64,000 nucleotides of DNA, taken from contig CM075773.1 of the NCBI GenBank assembly GCA_037974665.1, positions 30,473,853-30,537,852 on the forward strand, read 5' to 3'. The first letter of the stretch is position 1; the number at the start of each line of letters is the position of its first letter. The position numbers and the translations under genes are program-made. The notes below the pieces were generated by a model, which was not told the origin of the DNA, ran no database searches, and saw only the letters and a list, made by a program, of their open reading frames with translations. Below, piece after piece: positions 20,101 through 31,756 of this stretch. Source of the DNA: Ehretia macrophylla. Lineage: Eukaryota; Streptophyta; Magnoliopsida; Boraginales; Ehretiaceae.

Positions 20101-22530
20101 AGCGACGGATACCTGGTCACAAGCCCCACACCCTCTGTTTGCGGGCCTAGCCTCTAAATGAAGAGAAGTTGTCTTGCCCAAGGTGTCATGTGATTCGGTA
20201 ATAGAAATGTGATGGATTAGGTTGTTATCCTTTTTGCGGCTCACGACGTACGATCCGGCGTGGAAAAACAGCGTAAAAGAAGAAAAGTGTCCCAAAACTT
20301 ATTAAAATGTTCAATATTGGGCTCCAAAAATTGGTGCTTCCTAGCAGACTAGGCTTCCCTATCGTAGAACTCTTAGAGAGCTTTCCAACGGTATGTTGTG
20401 CACCACGTAACTCCTTACAGATCAAAAGTTATAGGTACCGTAACGACGGATACCTGGTCACAAGCCCCACGCCCTCGGTTTGCTTGCCCAGCCTCTACGT
20501 GAAGTGAAGTTGTCTTGCCCAAGGTGCAAGGGGATTCGGTAATAGAAATGTGATGGATTAGGTTGTCATCCTTTTCGCGGCTCATGACGTACGATCATGG
20601 ACAGGAAAATAGCTTAAAAGAAGAAAAGTGTCCCAAAACTTATGAAATTTTTTGATTTTAGGCTTCAAAAACAGGCGCAGCCGAGCAGGCTTATTGACCA
20701 CATCGTAGAGCTCTCATAGTGCTTTTCAACGGTATGTTGTGCGCTGTGTAACTCCTTGCGGATCAAAAGTTATGGGCACCAGAGCGACCGATATCTGGTC
20801 GCAAGCCCCACGCCCTCGGTTTGAGGGCCCAGCCTCTACGTGAAGTGAAGTTGTTTTGCCCAAGGAGCCATGGGATTCGGTAATAAAAATATGATGGATT
20901 AGGTTGTCGTCCTTTTCGCGGCTCACGATGTACGATCCGGAACGAAAAAACAGTGCAAAAGAAGAAAAGTGTCCCAAACCTGATGAAAATGTTCGATTTT
21001 GGGCTCTGAAGATAGACACAGCCGAGCAGGCTTGCCACCACCATCGTAGAGCTCTCGAAGAGCTTTCCAACAGTATGTTGTGCGCAGCGTAACTCCTTAC
21101 GGATCAAAAGTTATTGGTACCGGAGCGATTGATAAGTGGTCACAAGCCCCACGCCCTCTGTTTGCGGGCACAGCCTCTACGTGAAGTGAAGTTGTCTTGC
21201 CCAAGGTGCCATGTGATTCGTTAATAGAAATGTGATGGATTAGATTGTCGTCCTTTTTGTAGCTCACGACGTATGATCCGGGAAGGAAAAACTGCACAAA
21301 AGAAGAAGGTATCCCAAAACTGCTGAAAACGTTCGATTTTGGGCTCCAAAAGTAGGCGCAGCAGGGCAGCCTTGGTGCCCCCATCGTAGAGCTCTCAGAA
21401 AGATTTCCAACGGCATACTGTACGCCACGTAACGCCTTACGGATCAAAAGTTATGGGCACCGGAGCGACGAATACTTGGTCACAAGTCCCATGCCCACTG
21501 TTTGCGGACCAAGCCTCTATGTGAAGTGAAGTTGTCTTGTCCAAGGTACCGTGTAATTCAGTAATAGAAATGTGATGGATTAGGTTGTCGTCCTTTTCGC
21601 GGCTCACGACGTACGATCCGAGGCAAAAAAACAGTGCAAAAGAAGAAAAGTATCCAAAAACTAATGAAAAAGTTAGATTTTGGGCTCCGAATACTGTTGC
21701 AGCCGGGCAAGCTTGGTGCCCACGTCGTAGAGCTCTCGAAGAGCTTTCCAATGGCATGCTGTGCGCCGCATAGCTCCTTACGGATCAAAAGTTATAGACA
21801 CCGGAGTGACGGATACCTGGTCACAAGCCCCACGCCCACTGTTTGTGGGCCCAGCCTCTACTTGAAGTGAAATTGTCTTCCCCAAGATGCCATGTGATTT
21901 GGTAATAGAAATGTGATGGATTAGGTTGTGGAACTTTTCGCGGCGCACGACGTACGATCTAGGACAACAAAACAGTTCAAAAGAAGAAAAGTATCCCGAA
22001 CATGATGAAAACGTTCAATTTTGGGCTCCGAAAACATGCGTAGCCAAGCAGGCTTGCAGCACCTGTCGTAGAGCTCTCGGAAAGCTTTCCAACGGTATGC
22101 TGTGCACCTCGTAACTCTTTACGAATCAAAAGTTATGGGCACCGGAGCGACGGATACCTAGTCACAAGCCCACGCCCTTTGTTTGCGGGCCCAGTGTCTA
22201 CGTGAAGTGAAGTTGTCTTGCCCAAAGTGTCATGGGATTCAGCAATAGAAATGTGATGGATTAGGTTGTCGTCCTTTTCGCGGCTCACGACGTACGATCC
22301 GTGACAGAAAAAAAGCGTAAAAGAAGAAAAGTGTCCTAAAACTTGTGAAAATGTTCGATTTTGGGCTTCGAAAATAGGCACAACCGAGCAGGCTTGGTGC
22401 CCCTATCGTAGAGGTCTCAGAGAGCTTTCCAACGGTATGTTGTGCACCGCGTAACTCCTTACGGATCAAAAGTTATGGTCACCGGAGCGATGGATACTTG
22501 GTCACAAGCCCCACACCCTCTATTTGAGGG

Positions 22531-23201
22531 CGTGAAGTGAAGTTGTTTTGCCCAAGGTGCCGTGGGATTCGATAATAAAAATGTGATGAATTTGGTTGTC
22601 GTCCGTTTTGCGGCTCACGAAGCACGATCCGGGACGAAAAAATAGCGTAAAAGAAGAAAAGTGTCCCAAAACTTATGAAAATGTTCGATTATGGACTCTG
22701 AAAATAGGCACAACCGAGCAGGCTAGGCGCCCCCATCTTAGAGATCTCAGAGTGCTTTTTAACAGTATGCTATGCGTCGCATAACTCTTTACGGATCAAA
22801 AGTTATGGGCACCGGAGCGATGGATACTTGGTCACAAGCCCCACACCCTCTGTTTAAGGGCGTGAAGTGAAGTTGTTTTGCCCAAGGTGTCGTGGGATTC
22901 AGTAATATAAATATGATGGATTATGTTGTCGTCCTTTTCGCAGCTCACGATGTACGATCCGGGACAGAAAAGCAGCGAAAAAGAAGAAAAGTGTTCCAAA
23001 ACTTATGAAAATGTTTGATTTTGGGCACCGAAAAGAGGCACAGCCAAGCAGGCTAGGTGCCCCTATCATAGAGCTCTCAGAGTGCTTTCCAACTGTATGC
23101 TATGCGCCGCATAACTCCTTACGGATCAAAAGTTATGGGCACCGGAGCGATGGATACTTGGTCACAAGCCCCACACCCTCTGTTTGAGGGCGTGAAGTGA
23201 A
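22531..23201. repeat. Run of deletion-variant monomers at exact 330-bp spacing
   Basis: Three successive monomers lack the segment normally reading gcccagcctctac, giving gggcgtgaagtgaag instead. The junction word cgtgaagtga lies at 22531, 22861 and 23191, exactly 330 bases apart. They also share gatggatacttgg, ccccacaccctc and agttgttttg. This is a local amplification of one short variant. Confidence 0.85.
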
Positions 23202-24523
23202 GTTGTTTTGTCTAAAGTACCGTGGGATTTGATAATAAAAATGTGATAGATTAGGTTGTCGTCCTTTTCGCGGCTCACGACGCACGATCCGAGATGGAAA
23301 AACAGTGCAAAAGAATAAAAGTATCCCGAAACTAAAGAAAACGTTCAATTTTGGGCTTTGAAAATAGGTGTAACCGAGCAGGCTAGGTGTCCTCATCGTA
23401 AAGCTTTCAGAGTGCTTTCCAACGGTATACTGTGCGCTGCATAACTCCTTACGGATCAAAAGTTATGGGCACTGGAGCGATGGATACCTGGTCACAAGCC
23501 CCACGGCCTCTTTTTGCGGGCCCAGCCTCTACGTGAAGTGAAGTTGCCTTGCCCAAGGTGTCGTGTGATTCGGTAATAGAAATGTGATGGATAGGTTGTC
23601 GTCCTTTTCGAGGCTCACGACGTACGATCCGGGACAGAAAAACAGTGCAAATGAAGAAAAGTATCCTGAAACTGATTAAAACATTTGATTTTGGGCTCCA
23701 AAAACTATTGCAGCCAAACAGACTTGGTACCCCCGTCGTAGAGCTTTCAGAGAGCTTTCCAATGGCATGTTGTGCGCTGCGTAACTCCTTACGGATCAAA
23801 AGTTATGGGCACTGGTGCGATGGATACCTAGTCACAAGCCCCACGCCCTCTGTTTGTTGGCCCAGCCTCTATGTGAAGTGAAGTTGTCTTGCCCAATGTG
23901 CCGTGTGATTCAGTAATAGAAATGTGATGGATTAGGTTATCATCCTTTTCATGGCTCACGACGTACGATTCGGGACGGAAAAACATTGTAAAAGAATAAA
24001 AGTATCCCAAAACTGATGAAAACGTTTGATATTGGGCTCCGAAAAAAGGTGCAGCGGGGCAGGCTTGGTGACCTCATCGTAGAGCTCTCGGAGATCTTTC
24101 CAACGGTATGTTGTGCGCCGCGTAACTCTTTACGGATCAAAAGTTATAGGCACCGGAGCAACGGATACCTAGTCACAAGCCCCACGCCCTTTGTTTACGG
24201 GCCCAGCCTCTACGTGAAGTAAAGTTGTCTTGTCTAAGGTGTCGTGTGATTCGGTAATAGAAATGTGATGGATTAGATTGTCATCCTTTTCGCGGCTCAC
24301 GACGTACCATCTGGGACGAAAAAACAACGTAAAAGAAGAAAAGTGTCTCAAAACTTATGAAAATGTTCGATTTTAGGCTCTAAAAACAGGCGCAGCCTAG
24401 CAAGCTAGGTGCCCCCATCGTAGGGCTCTTAGAGAGCTTTCCAACGGTATGTTGTGCGCCGCGTAACTCTTTACGGATAAAAAGTTATGGGCACCGTAGC
24501 AACGGATACCTAGTCACAAGCCC

Positions 24524-24528
24524 CTCAC
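24524..24528. repeat. Target-site duplication, left copy (solo LTR 1)
   Basis: ctcac precedes the solo LTR; cttac at 28091-28095 follows it. The single mismatch is consistent with age. Together they restore the satellite phase caagccc / ccctctgtttg across the insertion. Confidence 0.8.
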
Positions 24529-27500
24529 TGTGAGGCCCGATCTCGATTTGCGTGCGATATCTCGTTTCGTGTGCCCTAACTTAGATTTGCATGTCTTGAC
24601 CTAGGTTTAAGAATCGTGTTTCGTTTTGTGTACCTTGCATTGAATTACGTGCATTCATTTAGGGTTGCGTGCATTTACTTGAGAAACGTGCATTCGTCTC
24701 GTAATTCGTGCTTTGCCTCGTAGTGCGTGCCCTAAACCTAGGAAAGCATGTGCTCACGTTAATCAAGAAAGCATCTTACACGAAGCACTAGGTCATTAAT
24801 TAATCCTACAAATCCTACTAACTAATATTAAATTGTTGATTCAACCCACTAGAAGACGAAATTGCACCAAAAGCTAGACATTCTTTATTCTTTATTCTTT
24901 GCATATCCCAAAACACACAATTAAATATTGCTCAAAAGATGACAAAGATTCAGCATTTTTTCAAGCCTTGGCCGACCATGTAGGAGCATGTGATCAAGCT
25001 TTGCAATTTCAAAGTTCATGCTTAGACAAGTTATGACACAATGCATAAAAAAATTGGCTCAAAACTTTACCCAAAGCTCCATATTCTCAACATACCCTCA
25101 ATTGCCCATGCTAAGGATTCAAATTATGCTCCTTGAAGACACAAATCTGAAATTTACAAGCTCAAGGCCGACACAAGCATCTTATTCATCAAAGCCTTTC
25201 ATTTTTCTTTCATTCTTTCTTTCCTTCTCACATTTTCTCTCTCTCTCTCTTGGCCTTGGCTGAAGTTCTACTCTCCATAGTTTGAGTTCATCATCCTAAG
25301 GGTTATCAAGTCATGCAAGCTACTAGGAACTCGACCAAGCAAAGCTAGAGTGCAAAAGACACACATGCAAGCTCATTGAACTTTCATTTCGGCTTAGGTG
25401 AGTTTGTTAGCTTCCCTTTCATTTTCTTTTTGTTCTAGCCACTTGCACATACTAAGAACTTGGTTACTAAGCTAGGAAATTAGAGAAATCTCAAGTTGTT
25501 TCTCAGCTAAGCAAGGAAAAGGCTTGACATTGTGCTTCATCAAGAGTTTGTGCATCTTCTTTGTTGTCTTACTAAGGTGAGGGCTAAAACATCTTGAAAA
25601 GCTTTTAAAAACCACATGCATGCCTTTGAATGTCTATTTCTACCTTTGTACTTGTGATATATGTGTGTTCATGAGCATTTGTAAACATGCAAGGCAAGAT
25701 ATTTGGCTAGAATGTGATGATAGATGAAATCGCGTATGGGATAGTCTTCTGTCTTGTTGGTACGGGTGATTTTGACCAGGTAAATGAGGTTGAAAATGCG
25801 TAAAAATTGGTAGGTGACTATTTTTGCCAGTTCTGAGAATGTTTCACAGAAATAGGCCAAAGCTAAGTTCGACTCTAAGGTCCACAAAATGGCAAATTAT
25901 CAAAATGTGTCCAAATCTGGAAAATCTGGGAAAATGAAGCAGGTTTTGGCAGATTCACTATTCTTGTATAACGAACCAGTTTTGATTTAGTAAATGACAT
26001 CCAAAATTTATTAAATTTGGTATACTGCTATATTTTTCAGTTCTGGACAATTTTGTCAGAAATGGACTAAGGCTAAATCTGATCCTAAGGCCCTCAAAAA
26101 TGACAAGTATTGAAATGTATGCAAATCTGGACAGTTTTGCGTAGTCTCACTGTTTTGGCTATAACTCCTGAACCCGAACTCCAAATGATGCGAGGCTTGT
26201 TTCTGAATTTAGTTCACTCCTTAAGATTTAATTTGACATTTTGTTTACTGTAATTGGAGTTTGTTTGCTTGTCTCAATGATTGTGAGAATTCAGTTCATT
26301 GCAGTGAGGGTTTCACCTATTGATATGCTTAGAAAAATTATTGTAGCTTCTCTTGTTATATTAAATGCTTGGGATTGTGGAATTTGGATGTTGTGTGGAC
26401 TGTTTTGAATACTTGAGGGTGTTTGAATTAATCAATGCATGGCTTGATTTTAAATATGAGATGACTTGGGGCTTAATCACGCGGGTAAGCACGAATTAAA
26501 ACCCTAGTGACTAGGTAAATTTGCTAAGTGTTGATCCTATGAATATCGTGTTTAATTATGTGATTAGTAGGCTGCCCGTAGTTGCCCTCATAGCCCTAAA
26601 CATGATTTCGATGATTACATGTTGACAAGTAGCCCTTTCTTGCACCCGGTCCCACGTAGAGGACGTTGCATGTTGAATAATCTTATTATTTGATTACGTG
26701 AACTTCAAAATGAGTTATATGACTTCATTTACATGCGTTACATGGCTGCCCGTTTAATATTCATATAACACCATGTGTTTTTCAAGTGAAATTACTTGTC
26801 ATATCGTGCCTCGCATGTTTACTTGTCAATGTACAATCTTATGACTTTCGGAGGCAACCTACTTTGTTGACCTCCTAATGTGATATATTAAATGTCATAA
26901 ATGCGCATTGCATACAAGGTTGCAACCTTTCATTCTGGCGTGGTAGCATTCACGCACACCGGGCGGCATCGGGCTTGCCGGTGCAACCATGACTACGATT
27001 GTCCAATTCCCTCTCTCACTTGGGGGCTAGACTTCCTCGGAGAGTTGGGTCATAGGATTTCGGGGTACATCTGGAGTACACCCATTTGGCGTGATAAGGG
27101 GATGATTTGAAGTCGGTCGTAACAATTGATACTGGAAATGAACTGAGAGCAAAAGCTCACTGTATCCTTTTTACTATATGTATAAGTACTCTCGTTTGGT
27201 TCCTAGAGGACCTCGGGGAGGAAAGACGGGTAATTGAGTTCTTTTACTGTTATATTACATTATGTACTTACTTGCGATATATGTCTTGCTTGAAAAGGGT
27301 TTTCATAAGTTGAACTGGAAAATGAGTTTCAAAACTTATTTCTCGTTCCCCCTCGCTGAGTTAATAAGGACTCACCCTCTTTTATCATCTCAGGTGAAGA
27401 AGACCAGGAACAGGTACCCGAGGATGACGTGCCTAATGATGATTCCTTGGAATGATTGCTTGTCCTATGTGCCTTACTTGACTATGGCCATTTTGTGAAT

Positions 27501-28090
27501 GATATGTTGCTTGAAGACTATTTCATTTCTTATGTTGCTTGTTATTGTATTGTAAATGACCCCCATTGTAATTTGGGGTCTAATTTTGGCTTGTACTGAT
27601 CATAACTAGATAGACACTACTATGGTCGTTTTTGCTATCGTTATTGGCTAGTATCTATCATAGGATTATGAAGTATCAGGTAAGGATTAAGTAAAATGAA
27701 CCTATCCAATCTTAAGTAGGTACTCATTGTTAAGCTAAGATCAACAGGTACCTTGTAATGAGGTTAAATTAACAAACAAACGAGACATAGTATCATGCTA
27801 GGATATTAATCAAACGAGACTTCGTGATAACTAGTAGGCGTTCAATTGGTGATAAATAGTAATCTTAGTTGGAAATGAAAGTGAGATTGGAAATTTTGAG
27901 GCGTTTAGATAATTAGGCCAAACTAAAGAGCCCAATTACAGCCGTTATGTTGCCGGTTTTCTAAAAAATTGTGGAGTTTAAGCTAAAGCATTAAGTGTTA
28001 AACTTTCATGAACGATTAAGTACGAGATATGACTTGAATGTTTAGATTACACCCTAGTCTAACATTTATAGGCCGGGTTGGGGCGTGACA
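24529..28090 (+). mobile_element. Solo LTR 1 (3562 bp)
   Basis: A full-length LTR (tgtgaggcccg ... gggcgtgaca) with no primer-binding site, internal region or second LTR. A 5-bp target duplication with one mismatch flanks it, and satellite continues in phase on both sides. This is the expected product of recombination between the two LTRs of one inserted element. It has a strong donor-like ttag/gtgagt at 25398, an intact hairpin at 27558-27580 and the acidic frame near 27393-27456. Confidence 0.95.
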
Positions 28091-28095
28091 CTTAC
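28091..28095. repeat. Target-site duplication, right copy (solo LTR 1)
   Basis: cttac, paired with ctcac at 24524-24528 (one mismatch). Confidence 0.75.
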
Positions 28096-28865
28096 CCTCT
28101 GTTTGCGGGCCAAGCCTCTACGTGAAGTGATGTTGTCTTGCCCAATGTGTCATGGGATTCGGTAATAGAAATGTGACAGATTAGGTTATCATCCTTTTCG
28201 TGGCTCACGACGTACAATCCGGGACCCAAAAACAATGCAAAAGAAGAAAAGTGTTCCAAAACTTATGAAAACAAGTGCAACCGAGAAGGCTAGGTTCCCC
28301 TATCGTAGATCTCTGAGAGTGCTTTCCAACGGTATGCTGTGCGCCGCGTAACTCCTTACGGATCAAAAGTTATGGGCACCGGAGCGACAGATACATGGTC
28401 ACAAGCCCCACACCCTCTGTTTGTGGGCCCTGCCTCTACGTGAATTGAAGTTGTCTTGCCCAAGGAGTCGTGGTATTCGGTAATAGAAATGTGATGGATT
28501 TGGTTGTTGTCATTTTTGCGGCTCACGACGTACGATCTAGGATGAAAATATAGCGTAAAAGTAGAAAAGTGTCCCGAAACTGATGAAAACGTTCGATTTT
28601 GGGCTCAAAAAATAGGTGCAGCTAAGCATGCTCGGTGCCCTTTCGTAGAGCTCTCGGAGAGCTTTCCAATGGTATGCTATGCGCCGCGTAACTCCTTACG
28701 AATCAAAAGTTATGAGCAGCGGAGCGACGGATACCTGGTCACAAGCCCCACGCCCTCTTTTTGCGGGCCCAGCCTCTACATGAAGTGAAGTTGTCTTGCC
28801 CAAGGTGCCATGTGATTCGGTAATAGAAATGTGATGGATTAGGTTGTCGTCCTTTTCGCGGCTCA

Positions 28866-28882
28866 CGACGTACGATCCGGGA
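28866..28882 (+). other. CENP-B-box-like word in satellite (example)
   Basis: cgacgtacgatccggga aligned to NTTCGNNNNANNCGGGN matches 7 of the 9 defined positions; the two T bases are missing. The word lies in the most constant part of the monomer and also contains the palindrome CGTACG and an ACGT core. Chance similarity is possible, and plants are not known to have a clear CENP-B orthologue with this role. Confidence 0.3.
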
Positions 28883-31751
28883 CGGAAAAACAGCGCAAAA
28901 GAAGAAAAGTGTCCCAAAACTGATGAAAACGTTCGATTTTGGGCTCCGAAAATATGTGCATCTAAGCAGGCTAGGTGCCCGCATCGTAGAGCTCTCAGAG
29001 TGCATTCCAACGGTATGTTGTGCGTTGTATAACCCCTTAAGGATCAAAAGTTATAGGCACCGAAGCGACAGATACCTAGTCACAAGCCCCACGCTCTCTG
29101 TTTGTGGGCTCAGCCTCTACGTGAAGTGAAGTTTTCTTGCCCAAGGTGCCATGTGATTCGGTAATAGAAATGTGATGGATTAGGTTGTCATCCTTTTCGC
29201 GGCTCACGACGTACGATCCAGGACGAAAAAATAGCGCAAAAGAAGAAAAGTTTCCCAAAATAGATGAAAACATTCAATTTTGGGCTCTAAAAACAGGCGC
29301 AGCCGAGTAGGCTTTTTGCCCTTATCGTAGAGCTCTCAGAGTGCTTTCCAACGATATGTTGTGCACCGCATAACTCCTTACGGACCAAAAGTTATGGGCG
29401 CCAGAGCGACGGATACCTGGTCACAAGCCCCACACCCTCTGTTTGCGGGCCCAGCCGCTACGTGAAGTGACGTTGCCTTCCCCAAGGTGTTATGGGATTC
29501 AGTAATAGAAATGTGATGGATTAGGTTGTCGTCCTTTTCGCGGCTCACGATGTACGATCCGGGATGAAAAAACAGCGTAAAAAAAAAGTGTCCCAAAACT
29601 GATGAAAATGTTCAATTTTGGGCTCCGAAAATAGGCGCAGCCTAGAAGGCTAGGTGCCCCCTTCATAGAGCTTCTTAGAGAGCTTTCTAACTGTATATTG
29701 TGCGCCGCGTAACTCCTTACGGATAAAAAGTTATGGGTACCGTAGTGACGGATACCTGGTCACAATCCCCTTCCCTCTGTTTGCGGGCCCATCCTTTACT
29801 TGAAGCGAAGTTGAATTGCCCAAGGTACCGTGAGATTCAGTAATAGAAATGTGATGGATTAGGTTGTCGTCCTTTTTGCGACTCACGACGTACGATCCGA
29901 GACAGAAAAATAGCGCAAAAGAAGAAAAGTGTCCTAAAACTTATGAAAACGTTTGATTTTGGGCTCCGAAAGAAGGCGCAGCCGAGCAGGCTTATTGCCC
30001 CTGTCGTAGAGCTCTCAGAGTGCTTTCCAACGGTATGTTGTGCACCGCGTAACTCGTTACGGATCAAAAGTTATGGGCACCGGGCTGACGGATACCTGGT
30101 CACAAGCCCTACGCCCTCTGTTTGCGGGCCCAACCTCTACGTGAAGTGAAGTTGTCTTGCCCAAGGTGCCATGGGATTCGGTAAAAGAAATGTGATAGAT
30201 AAGGTTGTCGTCTTTTTCACGACTCACGACGTACGATTCAGGATGAAAAAACAGAGCAAAAGAAGAAAAGTATCTCAAAACTGATAAAAACGTTCGATTT
30301 TGGGCTCCAAAAATAGGCACAGCCAAGCAAGGTTACTAACCTCCGTCGTAGAGCTCTTGCCGAGCTTTCTAACGGTATGCTATGTGCTGTGTAACTCCTT
30401 ACGGATCAAAAGTTATGGGCACTGGAGCGACGGATACCTGGACACAACCACACGCCCTCAGTTTACGGGCCTAGCCTCTAAGTGAAGTGAAGTTGTCTTG
30501 CCCAAGGTGCCGTGAGATTCGGTAATAAAAATGTGATGGATTAGGTTGTCGTCCTTTTCACGGCTCACGGAGTACGATCCGGGGTGAAAAAACAGCACAA
30601 AAGAAGAAAAGTGTCCCAAAACTGATGAAAACTTCAATTTTGGGCTCTTAAGATAGGCGCAGCCGAGCAGGCCTGTTACCACCGTCGTAGAGCTCTCGGA
30701 CAGCTTTCCAACAGTATGTTGTGCATCGCGTAACTCCATACGGATCAAAAGTTATAGGCACCGGAGCGACGAATAACTGGGCACAAGCCCCACGCCCTCG
30801 GTTTGTGGGCCCAGCGTCTACGTGAAGTGAAGTTGTCTTGCCAAAGGTGCCATGTGATTCGTTAATAGAAATGTGATGGATTAGGTTGTCGTCCTTTTCG
30901 TGGTCACAACATACGATTCAGGATGGAAAAACTGCGTAAAAGAAGAAAATTGTCCCAAAACTGATGAAAACGTTCGATTTTGGTCACTGAAAACAGGCGC
31001 AACCGATCGGGCTTGCTGCCCCCATCGTAGATCTCTCAGAGAGCTTTCCAACGGTATGCTATGCACCAAGTAACTCCTTACAGATCAACAGTTATGGGCA
31101 TCGGAGCGACGGATACCTGGTACAAGCCCCACGCCCTCGGTTTGCGGGCCCAGCCTCTACGTGAAGTGAAGTTGTCTTGCCCAAAGTGCTGTGGGATTCA
31201 GTAATAGAAATGTGACAGATTAGGTTGTCGTCCTTTTCGCGGCTAACGACGTACGATCCGGGATAGAAAAACAGCGCAAAAGAAGAAAAATGTCCCAAAA
31301 CTTATGAAAATGGTCGATTTTGGGCTCCAAAAACAGGCGTAGCTGAGCAGGCTTACTGCCCCCCTCGTAGAGCTCTCGGAGAGCTTTCTAACGGTTTGTT
31401 GTGCGCCGCGTAACTCCTTATGGATCAAAAGTTACCGGTACCGGAACGACGGATTCCTGGTCACAAGCACCACGCCCTCAGTTTGCGGGCCCAACCTCTA
31501 GGTGAAGTGAAGTTTTCTTGCCCAAGGTGCCATGGGATTCAGTAATAGAAATGTGATGGATTAGGTTGTCGTCCTTTTCGCTGCTCATGACGTACGATCC
31601 GGGATAGAAAAACAGTGCAAAAGAAGAAAAGTATCCCGAAACTGATGAAAACGTTCGATTTTGGGTTCCGAAAACTGGCGTAGCCGAGCAAGCTTGGTGC
31701 CACCGTCGTAGAGCTCTCGGAGTTCTTTCCAACGGTATGCTGTGCGCCGCG

Positions 31752-31756
31752 TAACT
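31752..31756. repeat. Target-site duplication, left copy (solo LTR 2)
   Basis: taact here and at 35292-35296 match perfectly. The uninterrupted satellite would read gcgtaactccttacgg. Confidence 0.9.

Larger units (their letters stand above)
14761..24528. repeat. Satellite block 2 (~28-29 monomers)
   Basis: Tandem array of the ~341-bp satellite. Successive ctcacgacgt anchors at 15470, 15811, 16151 and 16492 give steps of 341, 340 and 341. The block starts mid-monomer at the breakpoint with the truncated retroelement and ends at a 5-bp target duplication. Subfamilies are intermixed: monomers with gagagcttt against gagtgcttt in the palindrome region, and a type with cttagagagc plus a caccgta variant (17371, 20436, 24493). 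The array contains a trimer (15754-16939) and a run of 330-bp deletion monomers (22531-23191). No gene is supported; open frames of up to ~116 aa on both strands are repeat by-products. Confidence 0.95.
28096..31756. repeat. Satellite block 3 (~10-11 monomers)
   Basis: The same satellite in the same orientation. The first full monomer has lost ~22 bases near 28270 (gaaaacaagtgcaaccg), which removes the TTTTGGG arm of its dyad cluster. A good example of the CENP-B-box-like word is at 28866-28882. The block ends in taact (31752-31756), the left target duplication of solo LTR 2. No gene is supported. Confidence 0.95.

Noticed and set aside
28844-29032. 62-aa plus-strand frame starting [13 protein letters not shown] that recurs in dozens of monomers
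   Set aside because: It is repeated because the DNA is repeated. There are stops and shifts in many monomers, no recognisable domain, and no sign of expression signals.
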